Notes: generated by a model not told the origin, from the sequence alone. Counted from the first letter of the stretch, positions 37,071 through 45,618 are shown. The stretch is DNA of 64,000 bases from Clostridia bacterium (GCA_017509785.1 JAFWOT010000028.1:1-64000); one strand, 5' to 3'. Numbers and translations: made by a program.

Positions 37071-37598
37071 TCAAATATCCGCGATCACGGGGACTATCCC
37101 CTCTTTTTGCAGGAGATCGAAGAGCTCCCCCGTATTCATCACGAGAGTCGCCGTGTTTATATTCGGGTGGACGCAGATCCTCTCCCTTTTCAAAAGCTCC
37201 CCGTCGACGGCGAGCGCGAGCCTTCCTTCGCGATAAGCCGCGCGTGCGCATGGGTTCAGGAGCCCCAGCACCGAGACCGACCCCGGCGTGAGGCCGAGTA
37301 CGCTCATCAGCTGCTCCTCCGAGGCGAAGCTCAGCCTCGTCGAGCCGAGCTTCCGGCTGACCTCGCTCGTGCGGTAGGGCTTCTCCGGCTCCATCATGAG
37401 GAGAAAGAACCGCCGCCCGTGCTTATCCGTGAGAAGAAGATTCTTGCAGTGCGCCGCGCCGTACTCCGCGCCTATGCCGCGGCAGAGCTCCATAGTCTCC
37501 GCCGCCGCGTGAGTCAGGCGGACGTACTCCGCCCCCGCCCCGTCCAGTTCGCGGAGGACGAGCTCCTCCGCCGCCGAAAGCTCCAAACCCTTATACAC
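37071..37598 (-). CDS. YbaK/ProX-type aminoacyl-tRNA deacylase
   Basis: The 175-residue protein has the ProXp/PrdX fold: HCKNLLLTDKHGRRFFLLMMEPEK with the conserved Lys, LGSTRLSFASEEQLMSVLGLTPGSVSVLGLLN, and a C-terminal VHPNINTATLVMNTGELFDLL. Free-standing members hydrolyse Ala-tRNA(Pro) mischarged by prolyl-tRNA synthetase. I take GTG 37598 (VYKGLELSAAEE) because the longer frame to 37691 crosses the promoter. It is transcribed divergently from ccdA with back-to-back promoters. Confidence 0.85.
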   Translation of the reverse strand: MYKGLELSAAEELVLRELDGAGAEYVRLTHAAAETMELCRGIGAEYGAAHCKNLLLTDKHGRRFFLLMMEPEKPYRTSEVSRKLGSTRLSFASEEQLMSVLGLTPGSVSVLGLLNPCARAAYREGRLALAVDGELLKRERICVHPNINTATLVMNTGELFDLLQKEGIVPVIADI

Positions 37599-37623
37599 GG
37601 CTCCCGCCCCCTTTCCAATCCGG

Positions 37624-37651
37624 ATTATACCACATGAAAGCCGTATTGCAA
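37624..37651 (-). promoter_or_regulatory. Promoter of the ProX-type gene, extended -10
   Basis: On the minus strand TTGCAA, a 16-bp spacer ending TGG, then TATAAT (extended -10). Confidence 0.8.
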
Positions 37652-37662
37652 CGAAAAAATAT

Positions 37663-37691
37663 TTGCATTTCCGCCCGAACTGTATTATCAT
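37663..37691 (+). promoter_or_regulatory. Promoter of the ccdA operon
   Basis: TTGCAT, a 17-bp spacer, then TATCAT. It is 12 bp from the divergent promoter. AGGAGG follows at 37713-37718. Confidence 0.72.
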
Positions 37692-37723
37692 GTTATATGT
37701 GAAACGATGCTTTGGAGGAAAGA

Positions 37724-38482
37724 ATGGAACAACTCCTTGAAAAGGTCTCTGCCGCGATAGGGAACAGCCTTTGGCTCGCGCCCGTGCTCGCGCTCCTCGG
37801 CGGGGTGCTGACGTCGATCATGCCCTGCTCGCTCTCGACGGTGCCCCTCGTTATCGGCTGCGTCGGCGGAGCGGAAACGAAGGGACGCCGCGCGTTCGCG
37901 CTCTCGCTGCTCTTCGCGCTCGGGTCGACGATCACGTTCGTCGCGCTCGGCGTCATCGCCTCGCTGGCGGGGCTCCTTCTTGAGGACGCGGAGGTGTGGA
38001 TGCACCTTGCGCTCGCCGTGCTGCTCATACTCATGGCGCTCCAGATGTGGGGCGTGATAGAGCTCATCCCCTCGGCCTCGCTCGCCGCGGGGAACCGTCT
38101 GCGCGGGGGCGGCGGCGCGTTCGTCGCCGGGCTGCTCGCGGGGGTGTTTTCCGCCCACTGCGCCGCGCCGATGATCGTGGCGCTGCTTGCGATAGTCGTC
38201 GACCGCGGGCAGATACTCTTCGGCGTGCTGCTCCTTCTGCTCTTCTCAATAGGGCACGCGATACTCTCCGTCGTCGCGGGGACTTCCGTCGGCCTCGTCC
38301 GGAGGCTCACCGAGAGCCCGCGCTACGCGAAGGCCGATAAGATCATCAAGATCGTACTCGGCGTGATAATAATGCTCGCGGCGCTCTGGCTCCTTTGGGA
38401 GGCGATAAGCGAGGGGCTCCTCGGGCATGAGCACGACGCTTTGGCAGCAGGCGCGCGGCTCGCGAAAAGCATGATACGATAA
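37724..38482 (+). CDS. CcdA/DsbD-like thiol-disulfide transmembrane protein
   Basis: The 252-residue protein has six helices with the paired membrane cysteines of the CcdA family, one in TSIMPCSLSTVPL (helix 1) and one in VFSAHCAAPM (helix 4), plus a His-rich C-terminal end (GHEHD). CcdA passes reducing equivalents from cytoplasmic thioredoxin across the membrane. ATG 37724 follows GGAGG by 5 nt; TTG 37712 is rejected because it precedes that site. It forms an operon with a thioredoxin-like gene 11 bp downstream, a probable partner. Confidence 0.88.
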   Translation: MEQLLEKVSAAIGNSLWLAPVLALLGGVLTSIMPCSLSTVPLVIGCVGGAETKGRRAFALSLLFALGSTITFVALGVIASLAGLLLEDAEVWMHLALAVLLILMALQMWGVIELIPSASLAAGNRLRGGGGAFVAGLLAGVFSAHCAAPMIVALLAIVVDRGQILFGVLLLLLFSIGHAILSVVAGTSVGLVRRLTESPRYAKADKIIKIVLGVIIMLAALWLLWEAISEGLLGHEHDALAAGARLAKSMIR

Positions 38483-38493
38483 GGCAGGAAAAC

Positions 38494-38850
38494 ATGGCAA
38501 TTATAAGGATAATGGACGTCAAACAGAAGCGGAGGGCGAAACAGCGCCCCCTGCTGCCGAACGCCGTCGAAGGGGCGAGGATAAAGCTCCTTGCGACGGG
38601 GTGTTCGCATTGCAGCGCCATGCGCGAGAACACGCGCGAGGCGGTGCGTCAGATGGGTCTGGAGGATGAGCTCCAATGCATCGGCGACATTGCCGAGATA
38701 TCCCGTCTCGGGGTAATGGCGACGCCGACGCTCGTCGTCGACGGGCGGCTCGTTTCCTCCGGCAAGGTGCTGAAGCCGGAACGGATAATCGAGCTCATCC
38801 GCGAGGTGATGGCGGAGACCGACTCCGGCAGGCAAAACGGGGAGCGCTGA
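38494..38850 (+). CDS. Small thioredoxin-fold redox protein (CxxC)
   Basis: The 118-residue protein has a thioredoxin-like fold with active site TGCSHC early in the domain, a cis-Pro region in MATPTLVVDGRLVSSG and a C-terminal helix, matching the short 'redox-active disulfide' (Thioredoxin_3/MTH895) group. It is 11 bp downstream of ccdA and probably exchanges electrons with it. The extra N-terminal basic segment (VKQKRRAKQRP) precedes the domain. AGGA lies before the ATG. Confidence 0.82.
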   Translation: MAIIRIMDVKQKRRAKQRPLLPNAVEGARIKLLATGCSHCSAMRENTREAVRQMGLEDELQCIGDIAEISRLGVMATPTLVVDGRLVSSGKVLKPERIIELIREVMAETDSGRQNGER

Positions 38851-38905
38851 GCTCCATGACACGGCGCACAGCCGGGAAAGGCTGCCCCAAGGGCAGGATG
38901 AACCT

Positions 38906-40489
38906 ATGAAATGTGCTTACTGCGGCAAGAAGAACAAGGACGGCGCCCTCTACTGCAAGCGCTGCGGGATAGGTCTGCCCGCGCCGAAGCCCGGCGACCC
39001 GGAGGGCGGCCCCGCTCCCGCTCGGCCGGCGGAGACCGCGCCCGCGGAAAACTCCGCTGAAAACGGTGAAAAATACGATTGGACCGTTCCCGACGACGCT
39101 TCCTCCAATGGGAAGAAGCGCAGGAAGGAGCTTGTGCTGATACCCATACTCGCGGCGGCGGCGCTCATCATCGCGCTCGTCATCTGGCTTGCAGCGGCCT
39201 CCCGCGGGGAGATACTCCCCCCGAGGAGCGGCTGCACGGATCTCGGCTCCGCTTTGGCTTACGGCGGGCAGATCGTCGCCCCGGAGGGAGAGAGCATCGC
39301 CTCCTCCTCTCACTCGGTCGACGGGCGGACCTTCGCCGTTATCACGGAGAGCGGGAAGCTCTACTCCTGCGTGAAGGGCGAGTTCTCGCTCATCGCCAAT
39401 TACGTCGAAAGCTGCGTCTGCTCCGCGAACGGGAAGCGCATAATCTACGCCGATGAGAACGGCCTGCTTTGGAAGAGCGAATGCACGGAGCCCGAAAGCG
39501 CGCCCGTCTGCATCTGCAACCTGCCCGTAAGCCCCGATTACGTCGTCTCCCCCGACGGGGAGAGCGTGCTTTACAACCTCAGCGGCGAGAAGACGCTCCG
39601 CCTCTTCAGCGGGAAGAAGGAGACCGTCGTTTCGGAGGGGCACTCCCCCATCGCCGTCTCGAACGGGGCAAGGTACATATTCTCCTATTCGGCGAGCGAC
39701 AACGCCCTCTACCGCCTCGATAAGCGGGGCAGGGCGACCTTCCTCCGCAGCAACCTCGCGGGGGAGATATGGCTCAACTCCACGCATAACGAGCTCGTCT
39801 TCTGCACCGATTCGGGCGACGGCAAGTTCATTACGATGATCTGCGTCAACGGCTCGGATCCGGTCACGATAGCCAACACGTCGGCGCCCCTCTCCCCCGT
39901 CATGACCGTGAGGGGCATGATCTCGAAGGCAGACGTCTCCGGTACCGAGGTCGTGACCTGCCCGTATAAGTCCTTTGAGGGAAGGTTCTTCGCTGGCGCG
40001 GGGCTCGCAAGATACTCGAGGAACGGTTCTGAGCTCATCGAGCCCAACGACTGCGCTTACGCAGCCGCCGCGGACAACTACTCCGCCGTCTTCTATATCA
40101 CGAACGGCTCGCTGCAGAGGATATCCTCAAAGAGCGGCGCGGAGCCCGAAAAGCTCTGCGAGGCGGAAAGCTTCCTCATGAGCTCCAACGGGGCGAAGAT
40201 CTGGTACGTCTCCCCCGGCGGCGAGCTGGTTTACAGGAGCGGCTCCGCCGAGCGCGTCGTCGCCCCCGGCGTGGACTTATACTCCGTGAACCCCTCGAAC
40301 GGCGCGGTGATATTCACCTATTCCGGCGGGCTCTACCGCAACAGCGAGGGCCGCGCGAACAGGACTTTTGCCTTCGATAGCGCCGAGGCATTGCTCACCT
40401 CCGCCGACAGCCGCGGTCTCTACGCCCTGACGGGCGAGGGCTGGCAGGCGTTCACCTCCGGCGGAAGCAGGACGGATCTGACGAAATAA
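38906..40489 (+). CDS. Zinc-ribbon membrane protein with propeller-like extracytoplasmic domain
   Basis: The 527-residue protein has an N-terminal zinc ribbon (CAYCGKKNKDGALYCKRCG), a Pro/Ala/Glu linker, a basic patch, one helix (about 72-95) and about 430 outside residues. The outer part has repeated strands such as ENGLLWKSE, NALYRLDKRG, ISSNGAKIWYVSPGGELVYRSG, which suggest a beta-propeller or DUF5050-like repeat. It is similar in plan to the 7536-9209 protein. It lies 55 bp after the thioredoxin-like gene and ends in a strong terminator. Function unknown. Confidence 0.82.
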   Translation: MKCAYCGKKNKDGALYCKRCGIGLPAPKPGDPEGGPAPARPAETAPAENSAENGEKYDWTVPDDASSNGKKRRKELVLIPILAAAALIIALVIWLAAASRGEILPPRSGCTDLGSALAYGGQIVAPEGESIASSSHSVDGRTFAVITESGKLYSCVKGEFSLIANYVESCVCSANGKRIIYADENGLLWKSECTEPESAPVCICNLPVSPDYVVSPDGESVLYNLSGEKTLRLFSGKKETVVSEGHSPIAVSNGARYIFSYSASDNALYRLDKRGRATFLRSNLAGEIWLNSTHNELVFCTDSGDGKFITMICVNGSDPVTIANTSAPLSPVMTVRGMISKADVSGTEVVTCPYKSFEGRFFAGAGLARYSRNGSELIEPNDCAYAAAADNYSAVFYITNGSLQRISSKSGAEPEKLCEAESFLMSSNGAKIWYVSPGGELVYRSGSAERVVAPGVDLYSVNPSNGAVIFTYSGGLYRNSEGRANRTFAFDSAEALLTSADSRGLYALTGEGWQAFTSGGSRTDLTK

Positions 40490-40497
40490 ACGGCCGC

Positions 40498-40552
40498 AGG
40501 GGATATTTTTCAGCCGATCGGATTTTCGGCAAAAATATCCCTTGCTTTTTTA
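40498..40552 (+). terminator. Long Rho-independent terminator of the ccdA operon
   Basis: GGGGATATTTTT pairs with AAAAATATCCC across an inner stem (GCCGA/TCGGC), followed by TTGCTTTTTT. Its tail overlaps the -35 of the tRNA promoter. Confidence 0.88.
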
Positions 40553-40570
40553 TTCGGGATGGTGTATAAT
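40542..40570 (+). promoter_or_regulatory. Promoter of the tRNA-Val unit
   Basis: TTGCTT, a 17-bp spacer, then TATAAT. It lies about 44 bp before the tRNA half and 195 bp before the full tRNA. Confidence 0.7.
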
Positions 40571-40613
40571 GGTTCTGTTGCGGGGGGGCTGAATGCTTTC
40601 TCTGCAGATGTTT

Positions 40614-40652
40614 GGTCTGTTAGCTCAGTTGGTGGAGCATCGTGTTCACATC
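40614..40652 (+). pseudogene. Duplicated 5' half of tRNA-Val
   Basis: These 39 bases are identical to the first 39 bases of the complete tRNA at 40765 (acceptor 5' strand, D arm, anticodon stem and loop, ending one base past the loop). The anticodon 3' strand and T arm do not follow; instead 112 bp with three hairpins lead to the intact copy. A CAGAC at 40697-40701 could pair with GTCTG of the acceptor strand. It cannot make a normal tRNA. Confidence 0.85.
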
Positions 40653-40764
40653 AAGGGAGCGACCGGCGTTAAGAAAAGGCCGCGGTGCGGCGTTTTCAGA
40701 CGGACGCCTTGGGAGCTTGCGACCAAGGGGTTCGATCTTCGAACCGGGCCGGGAAATCAAATAT

Positions 40765-40840
40765 GGTCTGTTAGCTCAGTTGGTGGAGCATCGTGTTCAC
40801 ATCGCGGGGGTCATTGGTTCGAGTCCAATACAGACCACCA
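40765..40840 (+). tRNA. tRNA-Val (anticodon CAC), CCA encoded
   Basis: Acceptor GGTCTGT pairs with ACAGACC, D stem GCTC/GAGC, anticodon stem TCGTG/CGCGG with loop TTCACAT (anticodon CAC), variable loop GGGTC, T stem ATTGG/CCAAT with loop TTCGAGT, discriminator A and encoded CCA: 76 nt. A terminator begins directly after the CCA. Confidence 0.95.
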
Positions 40841-40870
40841 AAAGCGCTTGCTTAATGCAGGCGCTTTTTT
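40841..40870 (+). terminator. Rho-independent terminator of the tRNA
   Basis: AAAGCGC, an inner TTGC/GCAG stretch, GCGC, then TTTTTT. Confidence 0.88.
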
Positions 40871-40884
40871 GTGCCGTCAGGATG

Positions 40885-41375
40885 TTTCGGCCTATCCCCC
40901 AGGGGAAGGCTTATTCTATCGTCCGCCGCTTGGCTTCCCTTGGGGGAAGCTCCGCCGACGCAATCGCTTTTGATGAGTGAAACAAACCCTTTTCAAATCT
41001 AACCTTCACGGCTGCTTTGTCCCTCATCCCTCATCCGTCAGCTGACGCTGACACCTTCCCCCGGGGGAAGGCTTATTCTATCGTCCGCCGCTTGGCTTCC
41101 CTTGGGGGAAGCTCCTCCGACGCAGTCGCTTTTGATGAGGGAAACATAGCCTTCTCAAATCTAACCCTCACGGCTGCTTTGTCCCTCATCCGACGCAGTC
41201 GCTTTTGATGAGGGAAACATAGCCTTCTCAAATCTAACCCTCACGGCTGCTTTGTCCCTCATCCGTCAGCTGACGCTGACACCTTCCCCCGGGGGAAGGC
41301 TTATTCTATCGTCCGCCGCTTGGCTTCCCTTGGGGGAAGCTCCGCCGATGCAGTCGCTTTTGATGAGGGAATACC
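40885..41375. repeat. Cluster of palindromic MITE/REP-like repeats
   Basis: Three full copies of the pair CCCCCGGGGGAAGG (or a CCCCAGGGG variant) plus CTTCCCTTGGGGGAAGCT, each separated by TATTCTATCGTCCGCCGCTTGG, alternate with the AAATCTAACC(C/T)TCACGG spacer. No gene is present between the tRNA and the first dockerin gene. Confidence 0.88.
41118..41263. repeat. Perfect 73-bp tandem duplication
   Basis: 41118-41190 and 41191-41263 are identical and directly adjacent. Each runs from CGACGCAGTCGC to TTTGTCCCTCATC and holds one GATGAGGG...CCCTCATC pair. A diverged third copy starts at about 40957. Confidence 0.92.
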
Positions 41376-41410
41376 AAATTGCCGATTGCCGATCGTTATA
41401 TCCGGCACGC

Positions 41411-41440
41411 AAAAGCCGGGGCGCGTTTGCGCCCCGGCTT
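41411..41440 (-). terminator. Rho-independent terminator of the first dockerin gene
   Basis: On the minus strand AGCCGGGGCGC, loop AAAC, GCGCCCCGGCT, then TTTGCG. The stem is strong and the T-run short. Confidence 0.75.
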
Positions 41441-41461
41441 CGGGTCTTTGGCTTATTCGGT

Positions 41462-43450
41462 TCAGCCGATGTTCATGCTGTCGCGGAGGATCGCGATGGC
41501 GTCAAGGCTGTTGACCACGCCGTCGCCGTTATAATCGGCGGCAAGGGTCTGAGAGGAGGTGAGGGTCACAAGATCCATCGTGCTGCGGAGAATGATCAGC
41601 GCGTCGACGCTGTCCACGATGCCGTTGTTGTCAACGTCGCCGGGAGTGTAAGCGCGGTTGTAAACTACGTTATCGACGTAACCGCAGTCATCACCGCTGT
41701 TTACGCTGACGTCCTTGGTGTAACGCCACTGGAAGGTGTAAGTGCCGGTGGACGGAGCGGTGTAGGTGATGGTCGCCCAGTCGGTGCTGCCGCTGATGAG
41801 GCTGCCCTGCTGGGAGTTGTTTACGTAGAAGCCGAGCTTGTCGTAGTTATACTCGGAGCTGACCTTCCAATCGAAGGAGATGGACTCGCCGGCCTGCATC
41901 TGCAGCTGGAGCTGCATGGTCGAGGTGGTGCTGGCGCTGCCGCCGTTGCCGGACTTCGCAGCAGCCCTGCCGTCGACGATGGCAACGGACCAGGGATAGT
42001 TGGCGGTCGCGCTGGTGAAGGTCAGATCGCCGTTCTCGGCGTTCGCGGCCTCGTTAAGGTCGGGGAAGTGGAGAACGTTGACGTCGCAGTAGGCCCTGCC
42101 CATGTTGACGCCGTCGGCAACAACGTCGCAGTAGATGCGGGTGGTGCCGTCGCCAACGCCGGTGATGGTGACCCTGCGGTTGTTGCCGTTAACGGTCGCA
42201 ATGCTCGCGTTCTCGGTGCCCCAGGTCAGCTCATAGTTGTTGGCGTTGTCGGGGATGCGGTTGAAGGTCACGTTGACGGAAGCGGTGCGGTAGACCTCAA
42301 CAGCGGTCTCGGAGAGGGAGTAGCTCTGAAGCTCAACGGGCTCCAAGCTGCCGCCGAAGAGCTGCCAATCGCAGTTGACGTTCTGGTGGGAGTCGGGATT
42401 CGTGGGGAAGGGATCGTCGGGGCTCATTACGATGGCCCAGGCGTCGCCGTGGGGATCGGGCTCACCGTGGGTGGCGATCATTACGTCGAAGGCCTCGGCA
42501 ACGGTGGCGTTGTTGTTCTTCATCTCGTTCCAGAAGGTCGCCTCATACAGATAGTCGCCGGCGAAGGTGACGGACTGAGAATAACCGTAAACGCAGCCCG
42601 CGCCCGCATCGAGCAGAGCGTAACCCGTGGTGCCGCGGCCGGAGAGCTTCATGCCTTCGCAGATAGCCATCCAAACGAGGGTGTTGGGAAGCTCGGAGGT
42701 GATGTGGTTCTGGATGTAGCGGCCGTCGATATAGGCGGCGGAGCCGGAGGATACCGCCCAACCGTTGGAGTAATCGGTGGAGGTGATGCCGGCGTTGGTC
42801 GTCAGGCACAGGTAGGAGGAGGTGCCGCTGGCGGTGCCGTGGGAGTCATAGATGACTACGCCGCAATCGGGATAAGCTTCCGCGATGGCGGGGCCGGTGG
42901 CCGCGGAGGAGGCAAGCTCGGTCATAGTACCGCCGGTAGCCGCGGCGATGGAGTTGGCCTCGTTCCTGTACTGGTCGGTGAAGCTGCCGTCATGACCGTA
43001 ATAGGGACCGACGAGCAGCACGTTCATGCTGGTGGGGCCGTTCTTGGTGTTGACGACCTTCGCGGCGGTCTCCGTAACGGCGGCGAGGGTATCCTCACCT
43101 ATGGCGGAGGAGTGCTTTACGTTACGGGCAACGTAATCATAGCAGCACTCCATGCCGTTCACCTTGAAGAAGAAGCTCTTCGCGGTGACGGAATTGATGC
43201 TCTTCTCGTCTACGAGATCGAGCTGGAGGGCAGCCTTATAGACGGCGTAGGTGACTTCGCTCATCTCGGCGCCGGAGGCGATGGCCTCATCCTCGACCTT
43301 GTCGAGAACGACCCAAGCGTCGTCCAGAAGCTTCAGCAGAGCCCTCTCGTTCACCGCGCTGCCGACTTCCTCGGCGAGCGCAGCAGCGGGAACAATGGCA
43401 AGCACCATCAGCAGGGACAGTACGAGCCCGAGAACACGTTTAATACTCAT
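41462..43450 (-). CDS. Secreted clan-CD cysteine peptidase-like protein with dockerin
   Basis: The 662-residue protein has a signal peptide (1-26, cut after AAALA), a helical pro-region (30-95), a caspase/gingipain-like domain (about 140-345) with His204 (VVIYDSHG) and Cys264 (LVWMAICEG), a Big_2-like Ig domain (about 375-460), a jelly-roll or cleaved-adhesin-like domain (465-597, DLTFTS...YPWSV, SFDWKVSSE, YTFQWRYTKD) and a type I dockerin (602-662) with two Ca-binding repeats (DVDNNGIVDSVD and DYNGDGVVNSLD). Clan-CD enzymes use such a His-Gly/Cys pair. The dockerin should anchor it to a cohesin protein, none of which is in the window. Monocistronic; the next gene is a paralogue. Confidence 0.82.
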   Translation of the reverse strand: MSIKRVLGLVLSLLMVLAIVPAAALAEEVGSAVNERALLKLLDDAWVVLDKVEDEAIASGAEMSEVTYAVYKAALQLDLVDEKSINSVTAKSFFFKVNGMECCYDYVARNVKHSSAIGEDTLAAVTETAAKVVNTKNGPTSMNVLLVGPYYGHDGSFTDQYRNEANSIAAATGGTMTELASSAATGPAIAEAYPDCGVVIYDSHGTASGTSSYLCLTTNAGITSTDYSNGWAVSSGSAAYIDGRYIQNHITSELPNTLVWMAICEGMKLSGRGTTGYALLDAGAGCVYGYSQSVTFAGDYLYEATFWNEMKNNNATVAEAFDVMIATHGEPDPHGDAWAIVMSPDDPFPTNPDSHQNVNCDWQLFGGSLEPVELQSYSLSETAVEVYRTASVNVTFNRIPDNANNYELTWGTENASIATVNGNNRRVTITGVGDGTTRIYCDVVADGVNMGRAYCDVNVLHFPDLNEAANAENGDLTFTSATANYPWSVAIVDGRAAAKSGNGGSASTTSTMQLQLQMQAGESISFDWKVSSEYNYDKLGFYVNNSQQGSLISGSTDWATITYTAPSTGTYTFQWRYTKDVSVNSGDDCGYVDNVVYNRAYTPGDVDNNGIVDSVDALIILRSTMDLVTLTSSQTLAADYNGDGVVNSLDAIAILRDSMNIG

Positions 43451-43480
43451 TGGATGCACTTCCTTTCATAGAGATATTCA

Positions 43481-43509
43481 ATTATATCACGAATTCACTG
43501 AAATGTCAC
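43481..43509 (-). promoter_or_regulatory. Promoter of the first dockerin-peptidase gene
   Basis: On the minus strand GTGACA, a 17-bp spacer ending TGA, then TATAAT (extended -10). Confidence 0.8.
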
Positions 43510-43543
43510 TAATAATATCGGCCTCCAAAAAAATTTTTTGTGC

Positions 43544-43575
43544 AAAAACCCCCGGGGAGGTTTTCCCCCGGGGGT
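43544..43575 (-). terminator. Rho-independent terminator of the second dockerin gene
   Basis: On the minus strand CCCCCGGGGG, loop AAAACCT, CCCCGGGGG, then TTTTT. It separates the two paralogues into independent transcripts. Confidence 0.9.
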
Positions 43576-43609
43576 GCTGTCGGTCACGTTATTCGGACCG
43601 GTCCGCGGC

Positions 43610-45583
43610 TCAGTTCATTACGGAACGAAGTATCGCGAGAGCGTCCATGCTGTTGACGACGCCGTCGCCGTTATAATCGGCGGCCGCGAGCTGCTGGGCA
43701 TTGAGGCCCATGAGATCCATGGAGTAGCGCAGTATCGCAAGAGCGTCCATGCTGTTAACAACGCCGTTGTTGTCGACGTCACCGGGGGTGACGGCGGAAA
43801 CGTAACTTACGTCACGGACGTAGCCGCAGTCATTGTAGCTGCCAACGTAATTGTCCTTGACGTGGCGCCACTGGAAGGTGTAGGTCCCGGTGGTGGCGGC
43901 GGTGTAGGTGACGGTCATCCAGTCGGTGTTGCCGGTGAGGCTCTGGCCGTACTGGGAGTTGTTGACGTAGAACTTGAGGTAATCGTAGTTATCCTCGGTG
44001 GAAGCCTTCCAGCTGAAGGTGAGCTGCTCGCCCGCCTGCATCTGAAGGACGAGCTGCATCGTGGAGGTGGAGTTGTTCACGCCCGCGTTGCCGCTCTTTG
44101 CTACGGGCTCGCCGTCAACGACGCCGACCGTCCACGGATAGTTGGAGTTGGGGTTGGTGAAGTTGAGATTGCCGCCCTCGGCATTGGCCGCGTCGTTGAG
44201 GGTGGGAACGCCGAGTACCGTTACGTCGCAATAGGCTGTGCCGATGGTGGAGCCGTCCACCTTGACGTTGGCGTAGATGCGGGTATTGCCGACGTTGACG
44301 CCGGTGATGGTGACCTTGCGGTTATTGCCGGCGACGGTGGCGACGGAGGTGTTCTCGGAATGCCACTCAAGCTCATACTGGTTGGCGTTCTCGGGGATCT
44401 TCTCGAAGTTGACCGTCTTGGTGAAGGTCTTATAGACGTTGACGGCTTCCTCGCTGAGGCTCCAGCTCTCGAGAGCTACGGGCTCCTGGGAGAATATGGT
44501 CCAGTCGCAGTTGACGTTCTGCGGGCCGTCGGGGTTCGTGGGGAAGGGATCGCTCTCGCTCATCACGATGGGATAAGCGTCGCCGTAGGGATCGGGGATG
44601 CCGTGGACTTCCTTCATGACCTCAAGGGATTCGGCGACGTTATAGCCCTCCTTCAGCTCGTTGAAGAAGGTGGCCTCATACTCGTAATCGCCCGCGAAAG
44701 TGACGGACTGGGAATAGCCGTAGACGCAGCCCGCGCCGGCGGCCAGGAGAGCCGTACCGGTGGTGCCGCGGCCGCCGATCTTCATGCCTTCGCAGATCGC
44801 CATCCAAACGAGGGGATTGGAAAGAGGCGTCGAAGCGTGGTTCTGGATATAGCGGCCGTCGATGCCGTAGAAGGAACCGCCGTTATAAGCCCAGCCGTTG
44901 CTGTAGTCGGTCGTGGTAAGGCCGGAATTGGTGTGCAGATCGAGGTAGGAGGTCTGCTTGGAATCGATGCAGTTGCCGTGGGAGTCATAGATGACTATGC
45001 CCTTGTTGGCGTAAGCCGCGGCGATGGCGGGACCGGTGGCGTTATTGCCCTGCAGGGTGGTGAGGGTACCGCCGGTGGTGGCGGCGAGGGAAGCGCCCTC
45101 CTCATTATACTGCTGGGTGAAGCTGCTGTCGAAACCCATGTAGGGCTGGACGAGGAGGATATCCATCGCGCCGGCGCTGCCGCTGCCCCTCGTGCCCACG
45201 TTGTGGGGAACGGCGGAATAGGAGCTCGTCAGCCTCGCGGGGGCCTTCGTAAAGTTCCTTACGCGGTAGTTGTAGCCGCCGAGCATGCCGTCGGTGGTGA
45301 AGGTGAATTCATTGTCGGAAAGATCGGTAATGCTGCCCTCGTCGATGAGGGGGCAGTTGAGCGCCGCCTGATAGACGGCGTAGGTGACCTCCGCGCGGGT
45401 GGCGCCCTTTTTCATCATCTCGGCCTCGACCTTGTCGAGCACCGACCAGACGTCGTCCCAGCGCTTCATGCCGGCGGCTTCGCGCATCTCATAGGAGACG
45501 CCCTCTGCGATCGCGGCGGCGGGAACCATTGCAAGCACCATCACGATGGACAGTACGAGCCCGAGAACACGTTTGATACTCAT
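43610..45583 (-). CDS. Secreted clan-CD cysteine peptidase-like protein with dockerin (paralogue)
   Basis: The 657-residue paralogue has the same domain order as its neighbour: signal peptide, pro-region, peptidase-like domain with His202 (GIVIYDSHG) and Cys264 (MAICEGMKIGG), Big_2-like domain, jelly-roll domain and a C-terminal dockerin with two Ca-binding repeats (DVDNNGVVNSMD and DYNGDGVVNSMD). The first 12 residues are identical in both. They differ most in the pro-region and linker, as expected of an older tandem duplication. Its own promoter shares the GTGACA -35 and its own terminator ends the unit. Substrate unknown; a role in surface-attached proteolysis is inferred. Confidence 0.82.
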   Translation of the reverse strand: MSIKRVLGLVLSIVMVLAMVPAAAIAEGVSYEMREAAGMKRWDDVWSVLDKVEAEMMKKGATRAEVTYAVYQAALNCPLIDEGSITDLSDNEFTFTTDGMLGGYNYRVRNFTKAPARLTSSYSAVPHNVGTRGSGSAGAMDILLVQPYMGFDSSFTQQYNEEGASLAATTGGTLTTLQGNNATGPAIAAAYANKGIVIYDSHGNCIDSKQTSYLDLHTNSGLTTTDYSNGWAYNGGSFYGIDGRYIQNHASTPLSNPLVWMAICEGMKIGGRGTTGTALLAAGAGCVYGYSQSVTFAGDYEYEATFFNELKEGYNVAESLEVMKEVHGIPDPYGDAYPIVMSESDPFPTNPDGPQNVNCDWTIFSQEPVALESWSLSEEAVNVYKTFTKTVNFEKIPENANQYELEWHSENTSVATVAGNNRKVTITGVNVGNTRIYANVKVDGSTIGTAYCDVTVLGVPTLNDAANAEGGNLNFTNPNSNYPWTVGVVDGEPVAKSGNAGVNNSTSTMQLVLQMQAGEQLTFSWKASTEDNYDYLKFYVNNSQYGQSLTGNTDWMTVTYTAATTGTYTFQWRHVKDNYVGSYNDCGYVRDVSYVSAVTPGDVDNNGVVNSMDALAILRYSMDLMGLNAQQLAAADYNGDGVVNSMDALAILRSVMN

Positions 45584-45618
45584 TTTTGTTTTGACTTCCT
45601 TTCGGTGGATTTGATTTT

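Noticed and set aside
40614..40840. tRNA gene with an intron in the anticodon loop
   Set aside because: The downstream copy contains the complete 5' half again, so splicing is not needed, and 112 bp is too short for a group I intron.
40885..41375. Possible CRISPR array
   Set aside because: The repeats are palindromic, of variable spacing, and the spacers themselves are repeated; there are no uniform repeat-spacer units and no cas genes.
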